NCBI GenBank assembly: GCA_017441505.1 | Contig: JAFRXL010000030.1 | Location: forward strand, 62,001 to 126,000 | Source of the DNA: Ruminococcus sp. | GTDB lineage: Bacteria > Bacillota > Clostridia > Oscillospirales > Ruminococcaceae | Reading direction: 5' to 3' | DNA length: 64,000 nt | Shown: piece by piece, positions 33,579-41,270 of the stretch | Layout: every line of letters begins with the position of its first letter | Position numbering within the stretch: the first letter of the stretch is position 1 | Translations under genes and position numbers: made by a program | Notes under the pieces: model-generated | What the model saw: the letters and a program-made list of their open reading frames with translations, nothing else | What the model was told of the DNA's origin: nothing | Databases searched by the model: none

Positions 33579-35009
33579 ATGATGAATAAATACAGAAAAC
33601 TGGCATTCAATACAGTTATTTTTGCGATAGGTAATTTTAGTTCTAAAATATTTTCGCTTCTTTTAAATAATCTTTATACTAAACATATAAGTCCGTCAGG
33701 ATTCTACAGCAAGACTCTGCTTGAAACGATCGCTCTTTTCATGCTTCCGATCTTCACCTTTTCACTGACAGAAGCTATAGTCCGCTATGGACTTGATAAA
33801 CGCTATGACAATAAGCAGGTCTTCACTACAGCCTCTGTTCTGACTTTATCCGGACTTACAGCAATGATTTTTATTGCTCCTATGCTGCAATTCGTCCCAT
33901 TGCTCCGACCTATCAGAGGATATATGATATTGCTCATAATATATATCTTCACCTCGGCTTTAAGAGCTTTATGTTCGCAGTTTGTAAGGTCAAGGGACAT
34001 GGTAAAACTCTTCTCTTTCGACGGCATCCTCACCACTTTCACTCTCCTTATATTCAACCTTATATTTATTTCCGGAATGGGTCTCGGAGTAAAAGGCTTC
34101 ATGCTCTCGACAATTCTCTCGGACGCTCTTTCGGCAGTATTCCTGTTTACAGTTGCAGGACTGAAAAGCTATTTCTCTATAAATTCTTTCAGCAAAAAGC
34201 TCGGCAAAAGTATGCTCCGCTTCACGCTGCCGCTTGTGCCTACGACAGTTATGTGGACTTTCACGGGTTTCTCGGACCAGCTCTTCATCGGAAATATGCA
34301 CAGTGACGGAGTATTTCTCGGTGAAAATGCTGCCGGAGTCTATGCCGCTGCGACTAAAGTCCCGAACCTTATTTCAATGCTCTCGACTATCTTCTTTCAG
34401 GCTTGGAATATGTCAGCTATAATGGAAAACGACTCAAAAGACAGGAATATCTTCTATGAAAAGGTATACTCAGCCTATGAAGCGATTTTGTTCATCGGCT
34501 CTGCCGGACTTATCATACTGCTGAAACCTATATCTGCTGTACTCATAAACTACAACAGCTTTCCGGAATACAGGGATGCTTACCTGTACACTCCCCTGCT
34601 CATTGCCGCCGCCGTATTCACCTGCTTCGACCTCTTCCTCGCAAGCATATATACAGCCACAAAACATACTAAAAACGCCTTCTGGACTATATTTGCTGTA
34701 TGCATAGTCAATATCATCCTAAACTACTTCCTTATCCCGTGCTGGGGCATTCAGGGAGCTGCTCTTGCTACTTTCATGAGCTACCTGCTCTGCTACTGCA
34801 TCAGAATGATAGACGCAAGATACTATGTACCCTTTGGCTTCTCACCCGTCCGCATTACTGTGAACACCTCACTTCTGCTGGCGATGTGTGCATTTATGAT
34901 ATTCCAGCCTGTATGGTATATGTTATGGCTCGTAATGCTCGCTGCGGCAGTATGCATCTTCAACTTTGTTCCGCTTACAGCGACTGTTAAAAAAATACTT
35001 AAAAAATAA
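33579..35009 (+). CDS. Polysaccharide/lipid-linked oligosaccharide flippase (MOP family)
   Basis: A 476-residue membrane protein with about 12-14 segments. The N terminus (RKLAFNTVIFAIGNFSSKIF) and the internal LRFTLPLVPTTVMWTFTGFS and LIPCWGIQGAALATFMSY stretches are typical of Wzx-like polysaccharide biosynthesis proteins that flip undecaprenyl-linked sugars. Two ATGs are in tandem at 33579 and 33582 after CCGGAG. No glycosyltransferase genes lie nearby, so this is an orphan. It is bracketed by repeat copies 2 and 3 in opposite orientation. Confidence 0.85.
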   Translation: MMNKYRKLAFNTVIFAIGNFSSKIFSLLLNNLYTKHISPSGFYSKTLLETIALFMLPIFTFSLTEAIVRYGLDKRYDNKQVFTTASVLTLSGLTAMIFIAPMLQFVPLLRPIRGYMILLIIYIFTSALRALCSQFVRSRDMVKLFSFDGILTTFTLLIFNLIFISGMGLGVKGFMLSTILSDALSAVFLFTVAGLKSYFSINSFSKKLGKSMLRFTLPLVPTTVMWTFTGFSDQLFIGNMHSDGVFLGENAAGVYAAATKVPNLISMLSTIFFQAWNMSAIMENDSKDRNIFYEKVYSAYEAILFIGSAGLIILLKPISAVLINYNSFPEYRDAYLYTPLLIAAAVFTCFDLFLASIYTATKHTKNAFWTIFAVCIVNIILNYFLIPCWGIQGAALATFMSYLLCYCIRMIDARYYVPFGFSPVRITVNTSLLLAMCAFMIFQPVWYMLWLVMLAAAVCIFNFVPLTATVKKILKK

Positions 35010-35065
35010 AAGCTGAGCCATGCTATACCTTTACTCACTCACTTGACATTAGCTTCACTTTCTGT

Positions 35066-35290
35066 TAATATTACTTATGTAGCAAAAAATATTGAAAAAT
35101 TACGTCGGTCAAGCCGAGGAAAGAAATGCCAACGGTTCGTACAGCGTTGCTTTGCTCGCTGTACTATTTCTTAGGGAAGGCTCTGCCTTCCCTCGTACAC
35201 CTTTCCGCCAAAGGGTTGAGAACCCTTTGGAATCCCTTTTTTGCCGACTTCGTCGTTTTATAGATATTTAATTGCTGAAGTAATAATTAT
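35066..35290 (-). repeat. Hairpin-rich dispersed repeat, copy 3 (inverted)
   Basis: Reverse complement of copies 1 and 2. Read on the minus strand it has CCAAAGGGTT-ctc-AACCCTTTGG, GGGAAGGC-aga-GCCTTCCC and GTACAGCG/CGCTGTAC. Its ends show the clearest terminal inverted repeat: ATTACTT(ATGT)AGCAAAAAATAT on the left and ATTACTTCAGCAATTAAATAT on the right, read inward. Confidence 0.75.
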
Positions 35291-35320
35291 TACATATATT
35301 TTTATAAAGGGGTGGTCTAC

Positions 35321-36037
35321 ATGAAAGCATTGATCTCTGCTGCCGTTCTTCCGGCAATATTCCTGCTCATGTACGTAAGAAAAAAAGACAAGATAGAAAG
35401 TGAACCGGTCGGACTTGTAATAAAGCTCTTCATTTACGGCGGTATTACGGTCATTACCGCAATGATAGCGGAGACGATCGGACTAAGTCTTATAAAAAAT
35501 GCTCTGGATGAGGATACCATACCGTATCTCATTGTTGAATATTTCGTTGTTGTCGCCGGTTCAGAGGAAGCCGGAAAATATTTCGCAATGAAACATTGCA
35601 CTTGGAGGTCTCCGGAGTTCAATTATACATACGATGCGATAGTTTACGCAGTCGCAACATCTCTTGGTTTTGCCGCAGCTGAAAATATACTCTATGTTCT
35701 TCAGGGCGGTCTGGAGATCGCATTGCTGCGTGCTCTCACAGCTGTACCGGGTCACGCTGTGTTCTCTGTTTTCATGGGTTATCACTACGGACTCGCCAGA
35801 AAAGCTGCTGCCCGTGGGGATTATTCCAGAGAGAGTTCCCAGCTTACAAAAGCCTATATCATGCCGGTGTTGATGCATGGTTTCTATGATTTCTGCCTCG
35901 CTGTAGGTTCATGGGAATTTATAGTAATATTCATTGTTTTCTATGTCGGAGCTGTCATTTATGCCTCACGAAAGATCAATAAGCTTTCAAGAGAGGATGC
36001 TCCGGTAAATGAAAATTATTATATAAATAACTACTGA
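35321..36037 (+). CDS. PrsW family intramembrane metalloprotease
   Basis: A 238-residue polytopic membrane protein. The family motifs are present: GSEEAGKYFAMKH (EExxK), GFAAAENILYV, GHAVFSVFMGYHYG and VLMHGFYDF, which supply Glu and His zinc ligands. PrsW-type proteases cleave membrane substrates; in Bacillus PrsW starts RsiW degradation in the SigW response, but the target here is unknown and no anti-sigma gene is adjacent. The start is ATG at 35321 after AAAGGGGTGG. Confidence 0.88.
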   Translation: MKALISAAVLPAIFLLMYVRKKDKIESEPVGLVIKLFIYGGITVITAMIAETIGLSLIKNALDEDTIPYLIVEYFVVVAGSEEAGKYFAMKHCTWRSPEFNYTYDAIVYAVATSLGFAAAENILYVLQGGLEIALLRALTAVPGHAVFSVFMGYHYGLARKAAARGDYSRESSQLTKAYIMPVLMHGFYDFCLAVGSWEFIVIFIVFYVGAVIYASRKINKLSREDAPVNENYYINNY

Positions 36038-36050
36038 TACGCAAATAATT

Positions 36051-36078
36051 TCAAGGTCACCGCTGCTGATGACCTTGA
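36051..36078 (+). terminator. Hairpin after prsW
   Basis: TCAAGGTCA (36051-36059) pairs with TGACCTTGA (36070-36078). The T-tract is poor, but a second, stronger hairpin follows at 36097. Confidence 0.55.
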
Positions 36079-36096
36079 ATAGTTCACAAAAAAATC

Positions 36097-36131
36097 AGCC
36101 TGAAAGAGTTACTTCTTTCAGGCTGTTATTT
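36097..36131. terminator. Bidirectional terminator between prsW and sufB
   Basis: AGCCTGAAAGA (36097-36107) pairs with TCTTTCAGGCT (36114-36124), T-rich on both sides. It ends the suf transcript on the minus strand directly at its stop codon. Confidence 0.88.
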
Positions 36132-37058
36132 TTACTTTAAGAATCCGTTTATTATCTGCTCCTCAGCTTCAGACTCAGTAAGACCAAGAGTCATGAGCTT
36201 TATGAGCTGCTCACCGGCTATCTTACCGATCGCAGCTTCATGTACAAGAGCTGCATCGATATGATTTGCTTCCAGTGAAGGAACAGCAAGTATCCTGCCG
36301 TTGTCCATAATGATAGAATCACACTCGGTATGACCTGTGCAGGCAGCACTGCCGACTATACAAGCGTCAAACTTCTGGTATGAATCATCTCTTGCAACAG
36401 AACGTGATACTACATCAGCACTTGAACCGTCCTCATTGAGCTCGACTTTATATATACTATAAGCCTGCTGTTTTCCGTGAGTCATAAGACGCTCACGCAC
36501 TACAAGCTTAGCATCCTTTTTAAGTTCTGCAATAGTTGTTCTGTTTGTAGAGTCAACACCTTTTATCTGTACCATTTCCATTTCAACGGTACTTCCCTCT
36601 TCCATGTACACCTCAGTAACAGGATTGAGGATACGCTGACCGCTTCCGTCTCCGGAGCCATAGTGCTTTTCAACATAGCGTATCTTGGAATTCTTGCCTA
36701 CATAGAAACGGTGGATACCGTCATGCTGAGAATCCTGAGAGCCGCAGTTGTCTATACCGCATCCAGCAACGATAAGAACATCACAGTCCTCACCGATAAA
36801 GAAATCGTTGTAAACAGTTTCTTTAAGTCCGCTTTCGCTGAGGACTACCGGAATATGGATGCTTTCATTTTTTGTACCCGATTTTACTCGAATATCTATA
36901 CCGCTTTTTTCAGTTTTAGTCTGAATATCTATATTTGCTGTAGTACTTCTTCCTACAGACTGTCCATTGGCACGAAGGTTATAAGCTCCCTCAGGTATAT
37001 CATGAAGGTCAGCGACCTCTGCCAATAATCTTTTCTGTACTGCATCAAGATCAGCCAT
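36132..37058 (-). CDS. Short SufB/SufD-family iron-sulfur assembly protein (SmsB-like)
   Basis: A 308-residue SufB/SufD-family protein, much shorter than the 460-480 residues of SufB. The C-terminal beta-helix core shows CTGHTECDSIIMDNGR, LEANHIDAALVHEAAIGKIA and EAEEQIINGFL, the conserved part of SufB/SufD. It pairs only with the ATPase gene 37070-37798 upstream. A two-gene, short-B plus C layout fits the proposed minimal Suf system of strict anaerobes. It probably forms a B2C2 complex that builds Fe-S clusters. Start ATG follows AAGGAGG. Confidence 0.85.
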   Translation of the reverse strand: MADLDAVQKRLLAEVADLHDIPEGAYNLRANGQSVGRSTTANIDIQTKTEKSGIDIRVKSGTKNESIHIPVVLSESGLKETVYNDFFIGEDCDVLIVAGCGIDNCGSQDSQHDGIHRFYVGKNSKIRYVEKHYGSGDGSGQRILNPVTEVYMEEGSTVEMEMVQIKGVDSTNRTTIAELKKDAKLVVRERLMTHGKQQAYSIYKVELNEDGSSADVVSRSVARDDSYQKFDACIVGSAACTGHTECDSIIMDNGRILAVPSLEANHIDAALVHEAAIGKIAGEQLIKLMTLGLTESEAEEQIINGFLK

Positions 37059-37069
37059 AATACACCTCC

Positions 37070-37798
37070 TTAGTCAAGCTTCTTGCAGATATTTTTCATA
37101 TAATCTCCGCCCATGAGCTCCGGCAGTATCTTCGCACCCTCTTCATGCTTTACAACATTTCCGTCTGCGATAACAACTATCTCATCTGCAATATTAAGGA
37201 TACGCTCCTGATGAGATATTACGATAATAGTTCTGTTTTTATCGGAATCACGCATTTTCTCGAAGATACGGATAAGGTTGTTGAAGCTCCAGAGGTCGAT
37301 GCCTGCTTCCGGCTCGTCGAATATTGCGAGCTTGACATCACGGGCAAGAATGGTAGCGATCTCGATTCTTTTGAGCTCACCGCCGGAGAGTGAAGCATTA
37401 ACTTCACGGTCGATATAGTCTTTTGCACAAAGTCCGACTTCTGAAAGATACTCACAAGCCTCAGAAACGCTCAGATTCTTGCCTGCTGCGATCCTGAGAA
37501 GATCAATAACTGTCATGCCCTTGAAGCGGACAGGCTGCTGAAATGCAAATCCTATTCCCATACGAGCTCTGTCTGTTATCGACTTTTCAGTAATATCAAC
37601 ACCGTCGAATATTATCTGACCGCCTGTATTTTTATATATACCTGCAATGATCTTGGCAAGGCTTGATTTACCTCCGCCATTAGGTCCTGTTATGGCAATA
37701 AATTTATTATCCCCCAATTCAAGGCTGATATTTTTTATAATACCAATATTATTTCCATCATCAACTGCACTGAACTCTATATTTTTCAGTTCAAGCAT
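37070..37798 (-). CDS. sufC: SufC-like ATPase (SmsC-like)
   Basis: A 242-residue ABC-type ATPase without membrane segments. Walker A is GPNGGGKS (38-45), the signature is LSGGELKR, Walker B ends IFDEPEAGIDLW, as in SufC. It drives conformational change of the Suf scaffold. The ATG at 37798 is preferred over the one at 37807 because AGAGGTG lies seven bases upstream. Eleven bases separate it from the sufB-like gene, so the two form an operon. Confidence 0.92.
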   Translation of the reverse strand: MLELKNIEFSAVDDGNNIGIIKNISLELGDNKFIAITGPNGGGKSSLAKIIAGIYKNTGGQIIFDGVDITEKSITDRARMGIGFAFQQPVRFKGMTVIDLLRIAAGKNLSVSEACEYLSEVGLCAKDYIDREVNASLSGGELKRIEIATILARDVKLAIFDEPEAGIDLWSFNNLIRIFEKMRDSDKNRTIIVISHQERILNIADEIVVIADGNVVKHEEGAKILPELMGGDYMKNICKKLD

Positions 37799-37846
37799 TA
37801 TATGCACCTCTTTTCCATCTGCTTATATTATTGCTGCATATACAGC

Positions 37847-37962
37847 AAAACAAGGCTGCTATATATTTATCAGCAGCCTTGTTTTGTTATATATGTATGT
37901 TTTCCATTCTATCATATTTACGAAAACAAAAAGTAAGCTTGCAAAACTCGCCTAATTTTTGC
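37847..37962 (-). promoter_or_regulatory. suf leader hairpin and upstream inverted repeat
   Basis: AAAACAAGGCTGCT (37847-37860) and AGCAGCCTTGTTTT (37872-37885) are perfect complements, a terminator-like stem 49 bases before sufC. Further upstream TTGCAAAA and TTTTGCAA lie about ten bases apart near 37942-37964. Together they suggest attenuation and an operator. The stem could instead be the end of a separate transcript; I cannot decide. Confidence 0.45.
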
Positions 37963-38121
37963 AAAATCCCCATTCTGTATCAAATACAGTGTTTTATTAA
38001 ATATGATTGAACATTATATTACCCGAACCTTAAAATAATCTTAATTATTTTTGTATCTGATAATAATTTTAACATATATCCGCTATAGGATCAATACTGA
38101 TAAACACTTTTTAATTCTGAC

Positions 38122-38166
38122 GCTGAAAAGCATCATAATTCATATAATAATTATACACTTTTCAGC
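38122..38166. repeat. Inverted repeat in the AT-rich gap before sufC
   Basis: GCTGAAAAG (38122-38130) and CTTTTCAGC (38158-38166) are exact complements with a 27-base AT-rich loop. The rest of the gap 37970-38220 is AT-rich without other structure. Confidence 0.4.
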
Positions 38167-38220
38167 ATCAAAAATCAATTCTTGTAAACATACAATAACA
38201 AAATATCTGCGTGCAAACAA

Positions 38221-38246
38221 AGAGCAGTCCATTTCTGAACTGCTCT
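38221..38246 (-). terminator. Terminator of the GGGtGRT/NifU-like operon
   Basis: AGAGCAGT (38221-38228) pairs with ACTGCTCT (38239-38246); on the minus strand it is followed by TTGTTT. Confidence 0.78.
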
Positions 38247-38268
38247 ATAAGTATCAGCGTATGATATA

Positions 38269-39267
38269 TTACTTCATAGCCTCTTCTACTGCAACTGCAC
38301 AAGCAACTGTAGCACCAACCATCGGGTTGTTACCCATACCGATAAGACCCATCATCTCAACGTGAGCAGGAACTGAAGAAGAACCAGCAAACTGAGCATC
38401 AGAATGCATACGTCCCATTGTATCAGTCATACCGTATGAAGCAGGGCCAGCAGCCATATTATCTGGGTGGAGTGTACGTCCTGTACCGCCGCCTGAAGCA
38501 ACTGAGAAGTACTTCTTACTAGCGTCTGTACGCTCCTTCTTGTAAGTACCTGCAACTGGGTGCTGGAAACGAGTTGGGTTTGTAGAGTTACCTGTGATAG
38601 AAACGTCAACATTTTCCTTCCACATGATAGCAACGCCTTCTCTTACGTCGTTAGCACCGTAGCAGTTGACCTTAGCACGGAGACCATTGGAGTATGCCTT
38701 GCGGAATACTTCCTTAACTTCGCCTGTTGCGTAGTCCATCTCTGTCTCAACATATGTGAATCCGTTGATACGAGCGATGATCTGAGCAGCATCCTTTCCG
38801 AGACCGTTGAGGATAACACGGAGTGGCTTCTGACGAACCTTGTTTGCCTTCTCAGCGATACCGATAGCACCTTCAGCAGCAGCGAATGACTCGTGACCTG
38901 CGAGGAATGCGAAACACTCTGTATCTTCTTCAAGGAGCATCTTGCCGAGGTTACCGTGGCCAAGACCAACCTTACGCTGGTCAGCAACAGAACCAGGGAT
39001 GCAGAATGCCTGGAGACCTTCACCGATAGCAGCAGCAGCGTCAGCAGCCTTTGTGCAGCCCTTCTTGATAGCGATAGCACAGCCTACAGTGTAAGCCCAC
39101 TTAGCGTTCTCGAAGCAGATAGGCTGGATGCCTTCTACAAGCTTGTATATATCAAGACCCTTAGCCTTACATACGTCAGCACACTCTTCGATAGAGTTGA
39201 TGCCGTATTCCTTTATAACAGCAAGGATCTGCTTTTCACGTCTTTCATATGATTCAAATAAAGCCAT
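38269..39267 (-). CDS. GGGtGRT family protein
   Basis: A 332-residue protein with the name-giving motif near residue 262 (VASGGGTGRTLHPDN). Gly/Ala-rich segments elsewhere (AAEGAIGIAEKANKVRQKPL, GMTDTMGRMHSDAQF, GLIGMGNNPMVGATVACAVA) are strongly conserved in the family. Its biochemical role is not known to me. It stands 14 bases after a NifU-like scaffold gene and must be co-transcribed with it, and the minimal suf genes are just downstream. A role in handling or using Fe-S clusters is inferred from this neighbourhood. Confidence 0.88.
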   Translation of the reverse strand: MALFESYERREKQILAVIKEYGINSIEECADVCKAKGLDIYKLVEGIQPICFENAKWAYTVGCAIAIKKGCTKAADAAAAIGEGLQAFCIPGSVADQRKVGLGHGNLGKMLLEEDTECFAFLAGHESFAAAEGAIGIAEKANKVRQKPLRVILNGLGKDAAQIIARINGFTYVETEMDYATGEVKEVFRKAYSNGLRAKVNCYGANDVREGVAIMWKENVDVSITGNSTNPTRFQHPVAGTYKKERTDASKKYFSVASGGGTGRTLHPDNMAAGPASYGMTDTMGRMHSDAQFAGSSSVPAHVEMMGLIGMGNNPMVGATVACAVAVEEAMK

Positions 39268-39281
39268 TTTACAAGTCCTCC

Positions 39282-39974
39282 TTATTCTTTTCTTGGATCA
39301 ACGATCTTAGCAGCGTCAGCAACTCTGCCGTACTGACCCTGAGCCTTCTCGAAAGCTGTGTTTGCATCGTCGCCAGCCTTGATGAAGTCCATCATCTTAC
39401 CAAAGTTTACGAACTTGTAACCAATGATCTCGTTATCTTCATTGAGAGCTAAACCTGTGATATAACCGTCTGTGAGTTCGAGGTAACGTGGTCCCTTAGC
39501 GAGAGTACCGTATGTAGTACCAACCTGTGAACGGAGACCCTTACCGAGGTCCTCAAGACCAGCACCAACAACGAGTCCGTCCTCAGAGAATGCAGACTGT
39601 GAACGTCCGTAAACGATCTGGAGGAAGAGCTCTCTCATAGCTGTATTGATAGCATCACAAACGAGGTCTGTATTAAGAGCCTCAAGAATAGTTCTTCCAG
39701 GAAGGATCTCAGCAGCCATAGCAGCGGAGTGTGTCATACCTGAACATCCAACAGTCTCAACGAGAGCCTCCTGAATAACGCCTTCCTTAACATTGAGTGT
39801 GAGCTTACAAGTACCCTGCTGTGGAGCACACCAGCCGATACCATGTGTAAATCCGGAAATATCCTTTATTTCTTTAGCCTTAACCCATTTTGCTTCCTCC
39901 GGGATCGGAGCAGCGCCGTGAGCAACGCCCTGTGCGATAGGGCACATTGTTTCAACTTCGTGCGAATAAATCAT
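39282..39974 (-). CDS. NifU/IscU-like iron-sulfur scaffold protein
   Basis: A 230-residue protein with an IscU/NifU-N-like core. Cys49 in GIGWCAPQQ, Cys77 in VGCSGM and Cys106 in DLVCDAIN could be the cluster ligands; the usual Asp next to the first Cys is absent. An additional Cys11 and Cys56 exist. The C-terminal 110 residues (GLEDLGKGLRSQVGTTYG, then YIT.LALNEDNEIIGYKF) are not part of IscU and are a family-specific extension. Start follows AAAGGAG. It leads the operon with the GGGtGRT gene, and lies behind a perfect palindrome at 40084. Confidence 0.85.
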   Translation of the reverse strand: MIYSHEVETMCPIAQGVAHGAAPIPEEAKWVKAKEIKDISGFTHGIGWCAPQQGTCKLTLNVKEGVIQEALVETVGCSGMTHSAAMAAEILPGRTILEALNTDLVCDAINTAMRELFLQIVYGRSQSAFSEDGLVVGAGLEDLGKGLRSQVGTTYGTLAKGPRYLELTDGYITGLALNEDNEIIGYKFVNFGKMMDFIKAGDDANTAFEKAQGQYGRVADAAKIVDPRKE

Positions 39975-40030
39975 TATAAATACTCCTTTCGGTTTTTGGC
40001 AGCCGGATCACTGTCCTTGCATACCTTAAT

Positions 40031-40059
40031 ATTATACAACATTTTTCTTTTTGAATCAA
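40031..40059 (-). promoter_or_regulatory. Promoter of the scaffold/GGGtGRT operon
   Basis: Minus-strand TTGATT (40059-40054), 17-base spacer, TATAAT (40036-40031). Confidence 0.72.
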
Positions 40060-40083
40060 GATAAATGACAAAACTTTAGCAAT

Positions 40084-40109
40084 ATTTAGTTAGCACACGC
40101 TAACTAAAT
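40084..40109. promoter_or_regulatory. Perfect 11-bp palindrome, candidate shared operator
   Basis: ATTTAGTTAGC (40084-40094) and GCTAACTAAAT (40099-40109) are exact complements around ACAC. It sits 25 bases upstream of the minus-strand -35 and 6 bases upstream of the plus-strand -35. The core TTAGTTAGC/GCTAACTAA resembles DtxR/IdeR-type iron boxes, which would suit iron control of Fe-S genes. No T-tract follows, so it is not a terminator. Confidence 0.6.
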
Positions 40110-40115
40110 TCAGGA

Positions 40116-40144
40116 TTGATTTTTATTGTTTACTGTTATATAAT
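40116..40144 (+). promoter_or_regulatory. Promoter of the C_GCAxxG_C_C gene
   Basis: TTGATT (40116-40121), 17-base spacer, TATAAT (40139-40144). AAAGGAG precedes the start at 40176. Confidence 0.7.
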
Positions 40145-40175
40145 ATAGATATATTTTGGTAAAGGAGTTATTTTA

Positions 40176-40652
40176 ATGAAATTCGATCATGCTGAAAAAG
40201 CCTGTCAGCTCTTTACAGAAGGTTATAACTGTGCACAGGCAGTCTTCTTAGCGTTCTCCGACGTTACAGGTCTTGATACTGAACTTGCACTTCGTATGTC
40301 ATCATCTTTCGGCGGCGGTATGGGACGTATGCGTGAGGTATGCGGCACCTGCTCTGCAATGTTCATGGTCGCAGGCATACTCTATGGCACAGGAAGTGTT
40401 TCTGATGATGAAAAAAAAGCTGAACACTACAAAAGAATACAGTACCTCGCATCACAGTTCAAGGAGGAGCACGAAACTATCATATGCCTCGACCTCCTGA
40501 AAGGACTTAAAGTAAACAAGTCCCCTGTTCCTGAAAAAAGAACCGAACAGTATTACAAGGCACGTCCATGTGTGAGATTCGTAAAAACTGCGGCTGAGAT
40601 ACTCGACAGGTATATATCTGAACATCCGTCAGAATTTATCGTAGAAAAGTAA
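40176..40652 (+). CDS. C_GCAxxG_C_C family protein (putative redox protein)
   Basis: A 158-residue protein with the conserved cysteines of this family: YNCAQAVF near residue 19, EVCGTCSAMFMVAG near residue 56, and single Cys residues near 106 and 128 (PCVRF). The glycine-rich SSFGGGMGRM lies before the second motif. Cytosolic, no signal peptide. The cysteine pattern suggests metal or redox chemistry; no member function is firmly known to me. It is divergent from the Fe-S scaffold gene across the shared palindrome. Confidence 0.85.
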   Translation: MKFDHAEKACQLFTEGYNCAQAVFLAFSDVTGLDTELALRMSSSFGGGMGRMREVCGTCSAMFMVAGILYGTGSVSDDEKKAEHYKRIQYLASQFKEEHETIICLDLLKGLKVNKSPVPEKRTEQYYKARPCVRFVKTAAEILDRYISEHPSEFIVEK

Positions 40653-40685
40653 ATATGTAAAACTGTCGGAATTTTCCGTTTTATA

Positions 40686-40714
40686 TTGATTTTATGCAGA
40701 ATTTATTGTATAAT
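40686..40714 (+). promoter_or_regulatory. Promoter of the FMN-binding-type oxidoreductase
   Basis: TTGATT (40686-40691), 17-base spacer, TATAAT (40709-40714). It shows that the ATG at 40714 cannot be the start. Confidence 0.72.
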
Positions 40715-40773
40715 TGATATTGGACACGCTGTATCGTGTTGCCAAAATCTATCTTTCACGGAGGTGTTCTGCT

Positions 40774-41169
40774 ATGAACAGAATAACAGAAGTATTAAAG
40801 ACTGTCGGCGTTTTCTATATCGCTACTACAGATGCTAACGGTGATCCCCACGTAAGACCTTTTGGTGCAGTTGCTGAGTTCAACGGCAAGACCTACATAT
40901 GCACAAACAATACTAAAAAATGCTATGCTGAGATGCTCGCACATCCAAGAACTGAGATAAGCGGAATGGCTCAGGACGGAACTTGGATCAGACTTGTTGC
41001 TGATGTAGTACGTGACGACAACGATGAAGCTCGTGCAGCTATGCTTGAAGCTAATCCTCAGATAAGAAGTATGTACAGTGTTGGTGACGGAATATTTGAA
41101 GTACTCTACCTCGACAATATCTCATGCACAAAGTGCTCATTCACTGCTGCACCTGAGGTCATAGAGTGA
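40774..41169 (+). CDS. Pyridoxamine 5'-phosphate oxidase family protein
   Basis: A 131-residue split-barrel protein (FYIATTDANGDPHVRPFGAV, then KTYICTNNTKKCYAEM) of the PNPOx-like flavin-binding family. These small members bind FMN, F420 or heme and reduce varied substrates; PNP oxidase activity itself is unlikely at this length. A Cys pair in SCTKC near residue 119 is notable. The start follows CGGAGGTG. Confidence 0.83.
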   Translation: MNRITEVLKTVGVFYIATTDANGDPHVRPFGAVAEFNGKTYICTNNTKKCYAEMLAHPRTEISGMAQDGTWIRLVADVVRDDNDEARAAMLEANPQIRSMYSVGDGIFEVLYLDNISCTKCSFTAAPEVIE

Positions 41170-41191
41170 TTTAATAACTGAATATATAAAC

Positions 41192-41227
41192 AAAATCAGC
41201 TTCTCCGTTTCGGAAGAAGCTGATTTT
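41192..41227. terminator. Bidirectional terminator between oxidoreductase and metY
   Basis: AAAATCAGCTTC and GAAGCTGATTTTT form a 12-bp stem with T-tracts on both strands; metY's stop is at 41271. Confidence 0.85.
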
Positions 41228-41270
41228 TATATTTATTGGAGTATATACAATGTAATGAACATCTTTTGGC

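Noticed and set aside
30539..35290. CRISPR array
   Set aside because: Repeats are about 200 bp, only three, in both orientations and unevenly spaced; no cas gene is in the window.
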